DNA of 64,000 nucleotides, from contig JAIORK010000012.1 in NCBI GenBank assembly GCA_021108215.1, forward strand, positions 113,501 through 177,500, read 5' to 3'. Under the pieces are notes generated by a model that was not told the DNA's origin, did no database searches, and saw only the letters and a list, made by a program, of their open reading frames with translations. Shown here one piece after another: positions 38,446 to 47,084 of this stretch. The stretch's first letter is position 1. Each line of letters begins with the position of its first letter. The position numbers and the translations under genes were made by a program. This DNA comes from a bacterium (GTDB lineage Bacteria; Oederibacteriota; JAAXVQ01; JAUVAV01).

Positions 38446-39195
38446 GTGCGTATTGTGTATAAAAATACAACCTCTTTTGCGGTTTTAGAGAAGGATCACT
38501 ACACGCTCTTGGAGGGGCCGGGCACTGCGGGTGCTTTGCCGAATTCACTGAAAATTCCGCTGCAGGATGCGCAGCTGCTTGCGCCGATTCTTCCCTCAAA
38601 GATTATTGCAATAGGTTTGAATTATGGAAATCATGCCAAAGAACTGGAGATGGAGGTTCCGGAGACGCCGGTCTTGTTTATGAAACCTCTTTCAGCCTTG
38701 GCCGATCCCGGTGCTGCAATCCAATTACCCGGTTGCAGCCGTCAGGTGGATTTCGAAGGCGAACTGGCGATCGTCATCGGTGTTAAAGGACACTGTATTC
38801 CACAGGAGAAAGCACTGGAATATGTGATGGGTTATACGCTTGCCAATGATATTACCGCGCGGGATTTACAAAAAAAAGACGGGCAATGGACGCGTGCCAA
38901 AGGATTTGACGGGTTTTGTCCGGTAGGGCCTTGCATCCGTACCGGGATCGATCCTGCGCTGTTGGAATTCAAAACATTTTTAAATGACGAACTGCGCCAG
39001 ACCGGGAAAGTCAGTGATTTTATTTTTTCCATTCCTGAAATTATTGCATTTGTTTCGGAAGTCATGACATTGCTGCCCGGTGATGTCATCCTGACCGGAA
39101 CCCCGCCGGGCATTGGCCCTATGCAGCCGGGTGACCGTGTCCGGATTGAGTGTGATGCCATCGGGACTCTGGAAAATACCATGACAGCTTTTTGA
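38446..39195 (+). CDS. Fumarylacetoacetate hydrolase (FAH) family protein
   Basis: The 249-residue protein has the FAH/2-hydroxyhepta-2,4-diene-1,7-dioate isomerase fold. The metal-binding region VDFEGELAIVIG, the YTLANDITARDLQKKDGQW segment and the GTPPGIGPMQPGD loop are all family signatures. Members hydrolyse or decarboxylate C-C bonds in small dioxo acids, such as oxaloacetate or acylpyruvates. The substrate here is unknown. The start is GTG 38446; the only upstream purine stretch (AAAGGAAG) is rather far, so a later GTG at 38455 is possible. It sits oddly inside a transporter cluster. Confidence 0.88.
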   Translation: MRIVYKNTTSFAVLEKDHYTLLEGPGTAGALPNSLKIPLQDAQLLAPILPSKIIAIGLNYGNHAKELEMEVPETPVLFMKPLSALADPGAAIQLPGCSRQVDFEGELAIVIGVKGHCIPQEKALEYVMGYTLANDITARDLQKKDGQWTRAKGFDGFCPVGPCIRTGIDPALLEFKTFLNDELRQTGKVSDFIFSIPEIIAFVSEVMTLLPGDVILTGTPPGIGPMQPGDRVRIECDAIGTLENTMTAF

Positions 39196-39212
39196 GGGTA
39201 CGGGATCTTGCC

Positions 39213-41504
39213 ATGATCAGGAATTGGATTCGCAGTTTTAATGATGACCGTCTGGCCTGGTTCTGGTTGGCGGCTGTCGCAGGATTGACGAGTTTTTTGC
39301 GCTGGCATGGATTTGATGCGCCTTTGCACACGGATATCTGTGTGTATGCCATGATGGGTACGGAATTACTTCAAGGCGGTCAGCTTTACCATACTTTGTT
39401 GGATAATAAGCCCCCTGGAATTTATTTTTTCTATATGCTTGCCATCCGTATCGCAGGTGACGCCCCCTTGGTGTTCAATGCTCTCGGACTTCTGTTTATC
39501 CTGCTGGCACAATTTTTTATTTTCTTGATCCTAAAACGGATGGCTTCTTCGCTGTTTGGATTGCTGGGCGCTTTCCTCTGGGGAATCGTCACCCTCTCGA
39601 TTCCCATTTGGGCCAATCATCCGCATACCGAGGTCTTCATCAATGCTTTTTTACTCTTGGCTGTCTGGGGCATGGTTGCCCGGTTGCAAGGGGTACGTCA
39701 CGGATTGTGGTGGACAGGTCTCGGTTTGGGCCTGGCCTCAGTGATGAAGACCAATGTATTTTTTGTTTTCCTGACGCTCTTTGTTTTTTTTGTGGTTCTC
39801 GTTTGGCAGGGAAGACGCCGGGGTGAGATGGTACCGGGATGGAAGGAAGCCGTCTGTCTGATTGCGCCGCCTTTGACGATCTGGGCGGGTGTTGTTGGAT
39901 ATTTCTTAGTTCAGGGAACCTTGCCGGAGTTTTTTGATATTGTTTTTAAATCGTTGCGTGCTTATGCAGGGAATATTTTTGTCAATCAGATTGAGTTTTT
40001 CTTTGTGTGGAAGAAACATCCGCCGATTTATCAGCATCTGTTTCTGGTAACGATTTTAGTGACATTGGGGTGGGGTCTTGGGAAAAGTCTCCAACGCAGA
40101 CTCACCCGAGTTGAGGCAGTGGTGCTTTTTTATCTGGGTGGCTGTCTTTTGATGATTGGCAGTTTAGATGGGCTGTATATTCTTTATTTTCAAATTTTCT
40201 TGCCGCCGCTGACACTTTTGAGCACATTGTTTTTTTATGAAATACGAACCCGGGCCAGGCGTTTTTTTGTTCCGGCGATGATAGGCATGGTCCTGGTGGT
40301 AGGCGTGTATGGTTTGCGCTATTTGAGCAAAACCCCGGAACAAATTTCAATTGAACAATATGGAGACGTTTTATTGGCTGATCGAAAACTCGGGGACTAT
40401 ATTCAAAGTATTACCGAGCCTGATGACAGGGTTTATCAATGGGGCATGAATGCACATCTTAATTATTACAGTTGCCGGAAATCACCCGTAGGATTGATTC
40501 AAAATCATCTGCTGGATTTCAGTCCCGATGCCATACAGTTTAAGATAAAAAACAAAACATTTGATGCGTTGATGAAAGCGCCGCCTGAGATGATTATTTT
40601 TGCAGCCTGGATTGGTGATTTTCGGTCCAATATGTTTTATCAGGCCCTCTGGCCCAATTACACTTATTTTGGATGTTATGATAAGTATTTGATTTTTATT
40701 CGCAAGAGCATTGCGGTTGATCCCCGGGCAGACCCGGAAATGTTCCGGATGATAACGGAGAAAAGCCACAACACACTGGGGACGGCCAGGCTGTTGACTG
40801 CGGCCCAAAGCCGAAAGTTATTTGACCAGGGTAAACTCATCACAGGCAAGGAGTCGCGTGATTTTCTGACATTGGAGGGCAAGGACAGGTTTGAACAAAC
40901 GATTAACCAGGGTGTCCGTTTGGCCCGGGCCGGGAAGTGGCATGCTGCGATGGAAATATGGGCCAAGGCCCATGACATCAAGCGGTTGCGGCCGGAATCT
41001 TTTGCCAATCTGGGAATCTATCACGAATATATGGGGAGTTATTACCTGGCATTGCAAAATTATGCAGCAGCAGCACAGCAACTCGATTCGCCCTGGGATG
41101 ACTATTACCGCTCCGCCCGGATGAGGATGGTGCATGAACTCCATCTGTTGGAAGACCGCAGTCCGGCAGCGCCGCGTCTCAAGCGGAATCTTGTGGATGC
41201 CAAAGACCAAACAGACTATGCGCAGCTGATCCAGGCCGGGAACCAAGCTGCCCGGAAATTCAGGTGGGAGACGGCACGCAAACACTGGGAACAGGCACTG
41301 CAACTGGATGACCGGGAAATTGCGGCGCGTGCCAATTTGGCGCTTTATTATGAGATTCATTATGAATTTCAAAAGGCGCTGGAATTCTATCGAGTGCTTG
41401 CGCAGCAGCAGAAAAATCCCTGGGAAACCTATCGCCAAGAAGTAGAGAGCATGTTGGAAACGCTTCCGAAAGCAGGAGATTCGCCCACCCGCCCCTTGCG
41501 TTAA
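39213..41504 (+). CDS. GT-C membrane glycosyltransferase fused to C-terminal TPR repeats
   Basis: The protein (763 aa) has about ten membrane helices in residues 10-370. Its first extracytoplasmic loop contains LHTDICVYAMMGTELLQGG and LLDNKPPG, the Asp-containing pattern of PMT/ArnT-like enzymes, so it probably uses a polyprenyl-linked sugar. After a soluble region, residues about 550-750 form TPR-like helices (ARAGKWHAAMEIWAKA, YMGSYYLALQNYAAA, ARKHWEQALQLDD). ATG 39213 is taken as start; a TTG at 39192 that overlaps the FAH stop is an alternative, and neither has a clear ribosome site. The acceptor is unknown; the TPR part may recruit a protein partner. Confidence 0.82.
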   Translation: MIRNWIRSFNDDRLAWFWLAAVAGLTSFLRWHGFDAPLHTDICVYAMMGTELLQGGQLYHTLLDNKPPGIYFFYMLAIRIAGDAPLVFNALGLLFILLAQFFIFLILKRMASSLFGLLGAFLWGIVTLSIPIWANHPHTEVFINAFLLLAVWGMVARLQGVRHGLWWTGLGLGLASVMKTNVFFVFLTLFVFFVVLVWQGRRRGEMVPGWKEAVCLIAPPLTIWAGVVGYFLVQGTLPEFFDIVFKSLRAYAGNIFVNQIEFFFVWKKHPPIYQHLFLVTILVTLGWGLGKSLQRRLTRVEAVVLFYLGGCLLMIGSLDGLYILYFQIFLPPLTLLSTLFFYEIRTRARRFFVPAMIGMVLVVGVYGLRYLSKTPEQISIEQYGDVLLADRKLGDYIQSITEPDDRVYQWGMNAHLNYYSCRKSPVGLIQNHLLDFSPDAIQFKIKNKTFDALMKAPPEMIIFAAWIGDFRSNMFYQALWPNYTYFGCYDKYLIFIRKSIAVDPRADPEMFRMITEKSHNTLGTARLLTAAQSRKLFDQGKLITGKESRDFLTLEGKDRFEQTINQGVRLARAGKWHAAMEIWAKAHDIKRLRPESFANLGIYHEYMGSYYLALQNYAAAAQQLDSPWDDYYRSARMRMVHELHLLEDRSPAAPRLKRNLVDAKDQTDYAQLIQAGNQAARKFRWETARKHWEQALQLDDREIAARANLALYYEIHYEFQKALEFYRVLAQQQKNPWETYRQEVESMLETLPKAGDSPTRPLR

Positions 41505-41573
41505 AATCAGTGTAGATAGGATATTCAAGTCAGTCTTACAGCGCGTGTCAGCTTGTTTGGTTTCATTTCGGCG

Positions 41574-41603
41574 GTTCTCAATTCGAAGAAAATACGTTAT
41601 ACT
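41574..41603 (+). promoter_or_regulatory. Weak promoter candidate ahead of the permease gene
   Basis: TATACT at 41598-41603 is a good -10 box; TTCTCA at 41574-41579 is a poor -35 at 18 bp. The -10 lies only seven bases from the ATG at 41611, which would make the transcript nearly leaderless. Confidence 0.3.
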
Positions 41604-41610
41604 AGCAGCC

Positions 41611-42579
41611 ATGCTCAGATTTATTATTCGACGATTATTGCTATCCATTCCTATTCTTATCGGGATTACGATCATTACATTCGGGATTGTCCATCTGACA
41701 CCTGGCGGCTTTACCTCAGTGCATATGGATATGAATCCCAATGTTTCCGCTGATTCCATTGCTGATCTGCAAACCCTCTACGGCCTGGATAAACCCATCC
41801 ATGTTCAGTATTTTCAATGGGTCGGTCGTTTGGCACGATTCGATTTCGGACGGTCGTTTTTGGACCAACGTGAGGTGATCACCAAAATCGGGGAAAGATT
41901 GCCGGCCACACTGCTGTTGAGCGGCCTTGCCATGTTCGTGATATTTCTTTTAGCCATTCCGCTTGGGGTTTATTCGGCCATGCACCATAACAGCCCAAAA
42001 GACCGCTTGATCACGATTGTAACGTTTGTTGGTTATTCCATTCCCACTTTCTGGCTCGCGCTTTTATGTATGCTGCTTTTTGGTGTGGTGCTGGGATGGC
42101 TGCCGATTTCCGGTATCCGCTCAGTGAACTACGATCTGCTGGGTTTTTTTGATAGATTATGGGACACCCTGTCTCATTTAATTCTGCCTGTTTTTATTTC
42201 CGCATTTGGAGGATTGGCGTCTATTTCCCGCTATACGCGGAGTAATATGTTGGAGGTTGTGCGGCAAGATTATATCCGCACCGCCCGGGCCAAGGGACTG
42301 CCATTAAACCGGGTCTATTATATTCATGCCTTGAAAAATGCACTCTTACCGATTATTACCATCATAGGTCTGGCTTTGCCCGGACTTATTGGGGGCAGCT
42401 TTATTTTTGAAACAATATTTTCCTGGCCGGGGATGGGTCGCTTGGCGTATGAATCAGCCCTGAATTTTGATTATCCGGTTATCATGGGAATTGCGGTGAT
42501 CGGTGCCATGTTGACATTATTAGGAAATATCATCGCAGATGTACTGTATGCCGGTGTTGATCCGCGCATACGATTATAA
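41611..42579 (+). CDS. Oligopeptide ABC transporter permease (DppB/OppB type)
   Basis: The protein (322 aa) starts MLRFIIRRLLLSIPILIGI, a typical DppB N-terminus, and has about six membrane helices. The EAA coupling motif is seen in DYIRTARAKGLPLNRVYYIHALKNAL. The ATG at 41611 is chosen by homology to the family start; the open frame reaches back to a GTG at 41545. It pairs with the second permease at 42774, but a 106-bp inverted-repeat element lies between them. Confidence 0.93.
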   Translation: MLRFIIRRLLLSIPILIGITIITFGIVHLTPGGFTSVHMDMNPNVSADSIADLQTLYGLDKPIHVQYFQWVGRLARFDFGRSFLDQREVITKIGERLPATLLLSGLAMFVIFLLAIPLGVYSAMHHNSPKDRLITIVTFVGYSIPTFWLALLCMLLFGVVLGWLPISGIRSVNYDLLGFFDRLWDTLSHLILPVFISAFGGLASISRYTRSNMLEVVRQDYIRTARAKGLPLNRVYYIHALKNALLPIITIIGLALPGLIGGSFIFETIFSWPGMGRLAYESALNFDYPVIMGIAVIGAMLTLLGNIIADVLYAGVDPRIRL

Positions 42580-42606
42580 AAAATGATAAGCAAAGGAGCC
42601 TTGTGT

Positions 42607-42712
42607 TTTCATGATCAAGAGTCGTCTGTTTTTTTGCAGCGCGTACTGTATGAGCTTCCCAAAGGGGGCGAGTTACGCAGCCAGGAAAAACAGACGACTC
42701 TTGGTCATGAAA
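42607..42712. repeat. Inverted-repeat element between two permease genes
   Basis: Two 27-nt arms, 42607-42633 and 42686-42712, are inverted repeats with one mismatch (core AAGAGTCGTCTGTTTTT). The 52-nt centre is itself partly palindromic. It could fold into a very stable RNA hairpin on either strand. No T-run follows the plus-strand hairpin. Likely a MITE or REP-like insertion, or an attenuator that adjusts expression of the downstream transporter genes. Confidence 0.85.
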
Positions 42713-42773
42713 CTGTGTTTCAACGGTAGTATAGTTTATTGTGGTAAAATATCGTTTTTAAATGGGATTAAAA

Positions 42774-43622
42774 ATGAAAAATACGTTTTGGAAAAAATTT
42801 CTAAAAAAACGTCTTGCTGTCATCGGTGCCGGTATCGTGGCACTGTTGGTCCTGATGAGTCTGGCGGCACCGTTTTTATCACCGTATGCGCCTGATCAGC
42901 AGGATTTAACCATGCGCCTTAAGCCGCCGAGCATGACGCATGTCCTGGGGACAGATGAATACGGCCGGGATGTCTTCTCACGCATGCTCTATGGAGGTAG
43001 AATTTCACTCTCGGTGGGTTTGGTCGCGGTGGGTATTTCACTGCTCATAGGCGTCATCCTGGGGGCTGTGGCAGGCTATTTCGGCGGATGGGTGGACCAA
43101 CTCATTATGCGAACCGTGGATATTGTGCTGTGTATTCCAACATTATTTTTAATTTTAATGTTGATTGTCTTTTTGGGTCCGAATCTTTTGAATATTATGA
43201 TTATTATCGGTTTAACCAGTTGGACGGAATTATCCCGGCTTGTCAGAGCAGAGTTTCTCTCATTGCGGCAGCGTGATTATATACAAGCTGCCCGGGCAAT
43301 TGGTGTTCGGGACAAGCGGATCATCTTTGGGCATATTCTTCCCAATGCTTTGGCGCCGGTTTTTGTTTCCGCCACATTTGGTATTGCAGGTGCTATTTTA
43401 TTGGAATCAGGCCTGAGTTTTCTCGGGCTGGGTGTACAGCCCCCAACACCCTCCTGGGGGAACATTTTGACCTCCGGGAAAGATTATATCACCCATGCCT
43501 GGTGGCTTACCCTGTCACCTGGTATTGCCATTTTTTTAACCGTTCTCGGGTACAACCTTTTGGGAGACAGCCTGCGGGATATTCTTGATCCAAGACTTTC
43601 CGGGAGCAATCATCATGAATGA
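42774..43622 (+). CDS. Oligopeptide ABC transporter permease (DppC/OppC type)
   Basis: The protein (282 aa) begins MKNTFWKKFLKKRLAVIGAG and has the family's N-terminal LSPYAPDQQDL and GTDEYGRDVFSRMLYGGR motifs. Five to six membrane helices and the coupling motif DYIQAARAIGVRDKRII follow. A possible ATG at 42762 would add four residues; both starts have weak ribosome sites. The stop overlaps the next ATPase gene by 8 nt. Confidence 0.93.
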   Translation: MKNTFWKKFLKKRLAVIGAGIVALLVLMSLAAPFLSPYAPDQQDLTMRLKPPSMTHVLGTDEYGRDVFSRMLYGGRISLSVGLVAVGISLLIGVILGAVAGYFGGWVDQLIMRTVDIVLCIPTLFLILMLIVFLGPNLLNIMIIIGLTSWTELSRLVRAEFLSLRQRDYIQAARAIGVRDKRIIFGHILPNALAPVFVSATFGIAGAILLESGLSFLGLGVQPPTPSWGNILTSGKDYITHAWWLTLSPGIAIFLTVLGYNLLGDSLRDILDPRLSGSNHHE

Positions 43623-44577
43623 ATCTGCACTCCTTAAAGTTAAAAATCTGAAGATCCAGTTTGACAATCCATCTGGAGCACCTATTGAGGTTGTACGCGG
43701 GATTGATCTTGAACTTAAGCGCGGGAAGACCCTCGGGATTGTCGGGGAATCAGGCTCAGGTAAAAGCATGACGGTTCTGTCCATTTTGGGTCTGGTACCT
43801 GGAACCGGGAGCGTTAGCGGCTCTATCCGGTACCAGGATAGGGAATTGATTGGACTTGATGATAAAGCATTTGAATCTGTGCGTGGGGCGGAAATTTCCA
43901 TTGTTTTTCAGGACCCATCAACAGCCTTGAATCCGGTGTTCACCATTGAACAACAACTGGTTGAAACCATTCTGGTGCATAAACAGGTAACACCTGAGGC
44001 TGCCCGTTTATTGGCATTGGAAGGTCTTCGTCAGGTTGAAATTCCCGATCCGGAGCAGCGTATTAAGGACTATGCGCACCAATTGTCAGGTGGTATGCGG
44101 CAGCGTATTCTGATTGCCATGGCTTTATCGTGTGAGCCGTCTTGTTTGATCCTGGACGAACCCACAACTGCCCTGGATGTTACGGTTCAGGCTCAGATTC
44201 TTGATTTGGTAGAGCGCATACAACACTTTAACAATACATCAATAATATTGATATCACACGACTTAGGAATCGTTTCTGAAATTTCAGACGAGATAGCGGT
44301 GATGTATGCCGGGCGTATTGTAGAGCATAAAAAAACCCGTGAACTATTGGAATCACCCCAGCATCCTTATACCATTGGTCTGTTGAATTCCATACCCAAA
44401 GTAGGAAACTATAAGCAAAAAATGGAAGCCATCGCCGGGTTTCCACCCAATCCGGCCCAATTACCTAAAGGTTGTGCTTTTCATCCCCGGTGCGAACGAA
44501 AAATCAGTCAGTGTGAATCTCAAGAACCTCAATTTGAGGGTGTTGTGGCATGCTGGAACCCGGAGAAAGCCAAATGA
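43615..44577 (+). CDS. Oligopeptide ABC transporter ATPase (DppD/OppD type)
   Basis: This nucleotide-binding subunit (320 aa) has Walker [10 protein letters not shown]-loop, ABC signature LSGGMRQR, Walker [13 protein letters not shown] and the H-loop SHDLG. The C-terminal extension with the iron-sulfur-type cysteines found in OppD/DppD is present ([17 protein letters not shown]). GGGAG at 43602-43606, eight bases upstream, supports ATG 43615 inside the end of the permease gene. It overlaps the second ATPase by 4 nt. Confidence 0.95.
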   Translation: MNESALLKVKNLKIQFDNPSGAPIEVVRGIDLELKRGKTLGIVGESGSGKSMTVLSILGLVPGTGSVSGSIRYQDRELIGLDDKAFESVRGAEISIVFQDPSTALNPVFTIEQQLVETILVHKQVTPEAARLLALEGLRQVEIPDPEQRIKDYAHQLSGGMRQRILIAMALSCEPSCLILDEPTTALDVTVQAQILDLVERIQHFNNTSIILISHDLGIVSEISDEIAVMYAGRIVEHKKTRELLESPQHPYTIGLLNSIPKVGNYKQKMEAIAGFPPNPAQLPKGCAFHPRCERKISQCESQEPQFEGVVACWNPEKAK

Positions 44578-45566
44578 ACGGTCCTATTTTAAGTATAAAG
44601 ATGCTCGGAAAGGATTATACCGTAAAGGGTAAAGGCGGGATTATCCTTCAAAACAAAGAAAAATTAATTGCCGTGGATCATATCACCTTAGAAATTGAAA
44701 AAGGCACGACATTGGGTTTGGTAGGTGAATCCGGTTGCGGGAAAAGTACACTGGGAAGAATGCTTTGCCGCTTAGAAGCACCCAGTCGCGGGGAAATATA
44801 TTTTCAAGGTCAACCAATACATGCTTTGAAAGGAGAATCACTGCGGCGCATTCGCCATTTTTTTCAACCGGTTTTTCAAGATCCGCTAGGAAGTCTTAAT
44901 CCGAGATTGAATGTTTTCCAGACCCTGGCTGAGCCGCTTCAATTGTATGGTAAAAAAGGAGATGAAAACGAGGTTATTATATTGCTGGAAACCGTTGGGT
45001 TGGGCAACGAGGTGATGCATCGCTATGCGCATCAGCTTTCCGGCGGGCAGCGTCAGCGCCTGGGTATTGCCCGGGCATTGGCTGTTGGGCCGCAGCTTTT
45101 GGTCGCGGATGAACCGGTTTCCTCGTTGGATGTCTCAATTCAGGCACAGGTATTAAACTTATTTCTTTCTTTGCAGCAGAAACTCCAGCTGACCATGGTA
45201 TTTATTTCGCATGATTTACGCGTCATCAGTCAGCTGGCAGATCGCGTGGCAGTGATGTACGTAGGGCGCATCATGGAAATGGCCTCGACCCGTGAGTTGT
45301 TCGACAATCCCTGCCATCCCTATACCCAAGCATTGCTAAATGCCCTGCCCAGACTTGAACCGGGCCGGGGAAGGAAGCGTGCCATTTTGACCGGCGAGAT
45401 TCCCTCGCCAGTCAACCCCGTTCCCGGATGTCGTTTTTACAGCCGGTGTCAATACAGGGAGGAAGGGTGCCGATACTATGAAAATGAAATTATTAAAATA
45501 TCTCCTGAACATAATATCGCTTGCAAGCATTGGCAAAAAGTCCGGGAACACCGGAAAAATAATTAA
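44574..45566 (+). CDS. Oligopeptide ABC transporter ATPase (DppF/OppF type)
   Basis: The second ATPase (330 aa) has Walker A GESGCGKS, signature LSGGQRQR, Walker B LLVADEPVSSLD and H-loop SHDLR, plus the C-terminal cysteine cluster GCRFYSRCQYREEGC. It overlaps the previous gene (ATGA) and has GGAGAA in the ribosome-site position. With the two permeases and the upstream lipoprotein it completes a peptide importer. Confidence 0.95.
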   Translation: MNGPILSIKMLGKDYTVKGKGGIILQNKEKLIAVDHITLEIEKGTTLGLVGESGCGKSTLGRMLCRLEAPSRGEIYFQGQPIHALKGESLRRIRHFFQPVFQDPLGSLNPRLNVFQTLAEPLQLYGKKGDENEVIILLETVGLGNEVMHRYAHQLSGGQRQRLGIARALAVGPQLLVADEPVSSLDVSIQAQVLNLFLSLQQKLQLTMVFISHDLRVISQLADRVAVMYVGRIMEMASTRELFDNPCHPYTQALLNALPRLEPGRGRKRAILTGEIPSPVNPVPGCRFYSRCQYREEGCRYYENEIIKISPEHNIACKHWQKVREHRKNN

Positions 45567-45600
45567 ACACTCCGGATGATACCAGGGAAAAAGGTGCGAT

Positions 45601-46518
45601 ATGGCAGAGACCATTTTATTGGCAGATGATGATCCCAAGACCATTGAGTTGCTCCGGGTTTTACTGGAAACCAAAGGATATGATTTGATCTGGACGCGTG
45701 ATGGCGAGGAAACACTGCAAAAGGCACGAGATGAAAAACCGGATTTAATACTTATGGACGTGATGATGCCCAAGCTAAACGGCTATGAAGTGGCGCATCT
45801 CCTCAAGGAAAATCTGGAGACCAAGGATATGGCGATTATTTTTGTATCTGCCAAGTCAGAGCAGAGTCATAAAATTACCGGATTGAAAATGGGCGGGCAC
45901 GATTATATTACCAAACCTTTTGATATTTATGAACTCATGGCACGGGTTGAAGCAGCGTTGCGGATAAAAAACAGTACCGGGCCGCTGCATCGTGGTGACC
46001 GGCGGTTTGCCGATTCGGCAGTAGCCGATCCTCTGACCGGTCTGTATAACAAAAAGTATTATCTTGAGAGATTTGAAGAGGAACTGGCCCGGGCCCGGAA
46101 ATACAGTTATCCGGTGGCCTGTGTCCTGATTACGGTGGACCGGTTTGAGGAGATTGGTGAAAATTTTGGACGCCTGCAAAGCGACCAGGTTTTACAGCGT
46201 ATTGCGTTACTCCTGAAAAAAAGCAATCGTGTCGTTGATATGATCGGTTGCTACAATGAAAAGACCTTTATTGTTCAACTGACACAGACGGATGCAGGCG
46301 GTGCCCGGGTGGTGGCACAGCGCTTTGCCGAACAGATCAAGCGGGTTCGTTTGGTGAGCAATGATCCGAATTATAAAATTTCGCTTTCCCTGGGAGTGGC
46401 GGCTTTGTCCGGGGGCGCGAGTAGTGGTGGTGAGGAAATTATTCAACAAACCCAGGCGGCGATGCACCGTGCAATGGCGCAGGGCGGTGACTGTGTTGCG
46501 GTTGCTAATGAAATTTAA
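45601..46518 (+). CDS. Response regulator with degenerate GGDEF domain, inhibitory site retained
   Basis: The 305-residue protein is a receiver (phosphoacceptor Asp53, LLADDD acidic pocket) joined to a GGDEF domain. The active-site loop is NEKTF (219-223) where the paralogue at 47305 has GGEEF, and the metal-binding IDID is ITVD, so it should not make c-di-GMP. RVVD (210-213), the RxxD inhibitory site, is kept at the correct spacing. By analogy with Caulobacter PopA it may bind c-di-GMP as an effector. Its numbering matches the intact paralogue 1.7 kb downstream residue for residue, pointing to duplication followed by divergence. Confidence 0.9.
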   Translation: MAETILLADDDPKTIELLRVLLETKGYDLIWTRDGEETLQKARDEKPDLILMDVMMPKLNGYEVAHLLKENLETKDMAIIFVSAKSEQSHKITGLKMGGHDYITKPFDIYELMARVEAALRIKNSTGPLHRGDRRFADSAVADPLTGLYNKKYYLERFEEELARARKYSYPVACVLITVDRFEEIGENFGRLQSDQVLQRIALLLKKSNRVVDMIGCYNEKTFIVQLTQTDAGGARVVAQRFAEQIKRVRLVSNDPNYKISLSLGVAALSGGASSGGEEIIQQTQAAMHRAMAQGGDCVAVANEI

Positions 46519-46545
46519 ATATAATAACAAAGGGGGAATAGTGGG

Positions 46546-46884
46546 ATGTATTTGACATCGCAAGATAACCTGAAGGAGTTTGAGATAGAAAAGACACTGG
46601 GTTTGGTTAAGGGTAATACAGTTCGGGCCCGTCATTTGGGTAAAGATATTATGGCAGCGATCCGTAACTTGATTGGCGGGGAGTTGCCGGAGTACACAAA
46701 ACTTTTGGCAGAGTCGCGGGAGCAAGCAACAGACCGGATGATCAAAGAAGCGGAAGAACTTGGTGCAGACGGCATTGTTGCCATCCGCTACACAACCTCG
46801 AGTATTGCTCAGAATGCAGCTGAATTATATGTATACGGCACAGCTGTGACATTGAAACAGAAAGCCCAGGATAGAAAAAAATAG
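46546..46884 (+). CDS. YbjQ/UPF0145-family protein
   Basis: This small protein (112 aa) matches the YbjQ (UPF0145, putative heavy-metal-binding) family. The sequence runs through TLGLVKGNTVRARHLGKDI, a helical segment AESREQATDRMIKEAEELGADGIVAIRY and a final beta strand VYGTAVTL. The family forms pentameric rings in known structures, and its function is unknown. A GGGGGA stretch precedes the ATG. It follows the degenerate regulator gene by 27 nt and may be co-transcribed with it. Confidence 0.9.
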   Translation: MYLTSQDNLKEFEIEKTLGLVKGNTVRARHLGKDIMAAIRNLIGGELPEYTKLLAESREQATDRMIKEAEELGADGIVAIRYTTSSIAQNAAELYVYGTAVTLKQKAQDRKK

Positions 46885-46946
46885 CAATTGTTTTTGTGCA
46901 TTTGATATAAAAATCAATGAAATGACGGACTTAATTATTACATTTC

Positions 46947-46975
46947 TTGACAGACAAGGTTCTATCATGTATATT
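46947..46975 (+). promoter_or_regulatory. Promoter of tRNA-Leu
   Basis: Consensus TTGACA (46947-46952), 17-bp spacer and TATATT (46970-46975). RNA start predicted near 46982, 18 nt ahead of the tRNA. Confidence 0.75.
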
Positions 46976-46999
46976 TTGCATCTCTGCTGAAGGAAATGT

Positions 47000-47084
47000 G
47001 CGAGGGTGGTGAAATTGGCAGACACGTGCGCTTGAGGGGCGTATGGAGCAATCCATGCGGGTTCAAGTCCCGCCCCTCGCACCA
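47000..47084 (+). tRNA. tRNA-Leu (anticodon GAG)
   Basis: An 85-nt class II tRNA with a long variable arm. The acceptor stem GCGAGGG pairs with CCCTCGC, the anticodon stem TGCGC/GCGTA encloses loop TTGAGGG with anticodon GAG, the T loop is TTCAAGT, and CCA is encoded. A perfect hairpin starts at the next base. Confidence 0.95.

Noticed and set aside
40818..41759. 313-codon open frame on the minus strand
   Set aside because: It is antisense to the glycosyltransferase/TPR gene and the first permease, both with clear family motifs. Its translation shows no domain and has composition typical of a shadow frame.
42611..42895. Plus-strand frame across the inverted-repeat element into the second permease gene
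   Set aside because: It reads through the palindrome in a different frame from the true permease and has no homology.
46825..47082. Minus-strand frame covering tRNA-Leu
   Set aside because: The tRNA is complete and has its own promoter; such frames over tRNAs are a frequent false gene call.
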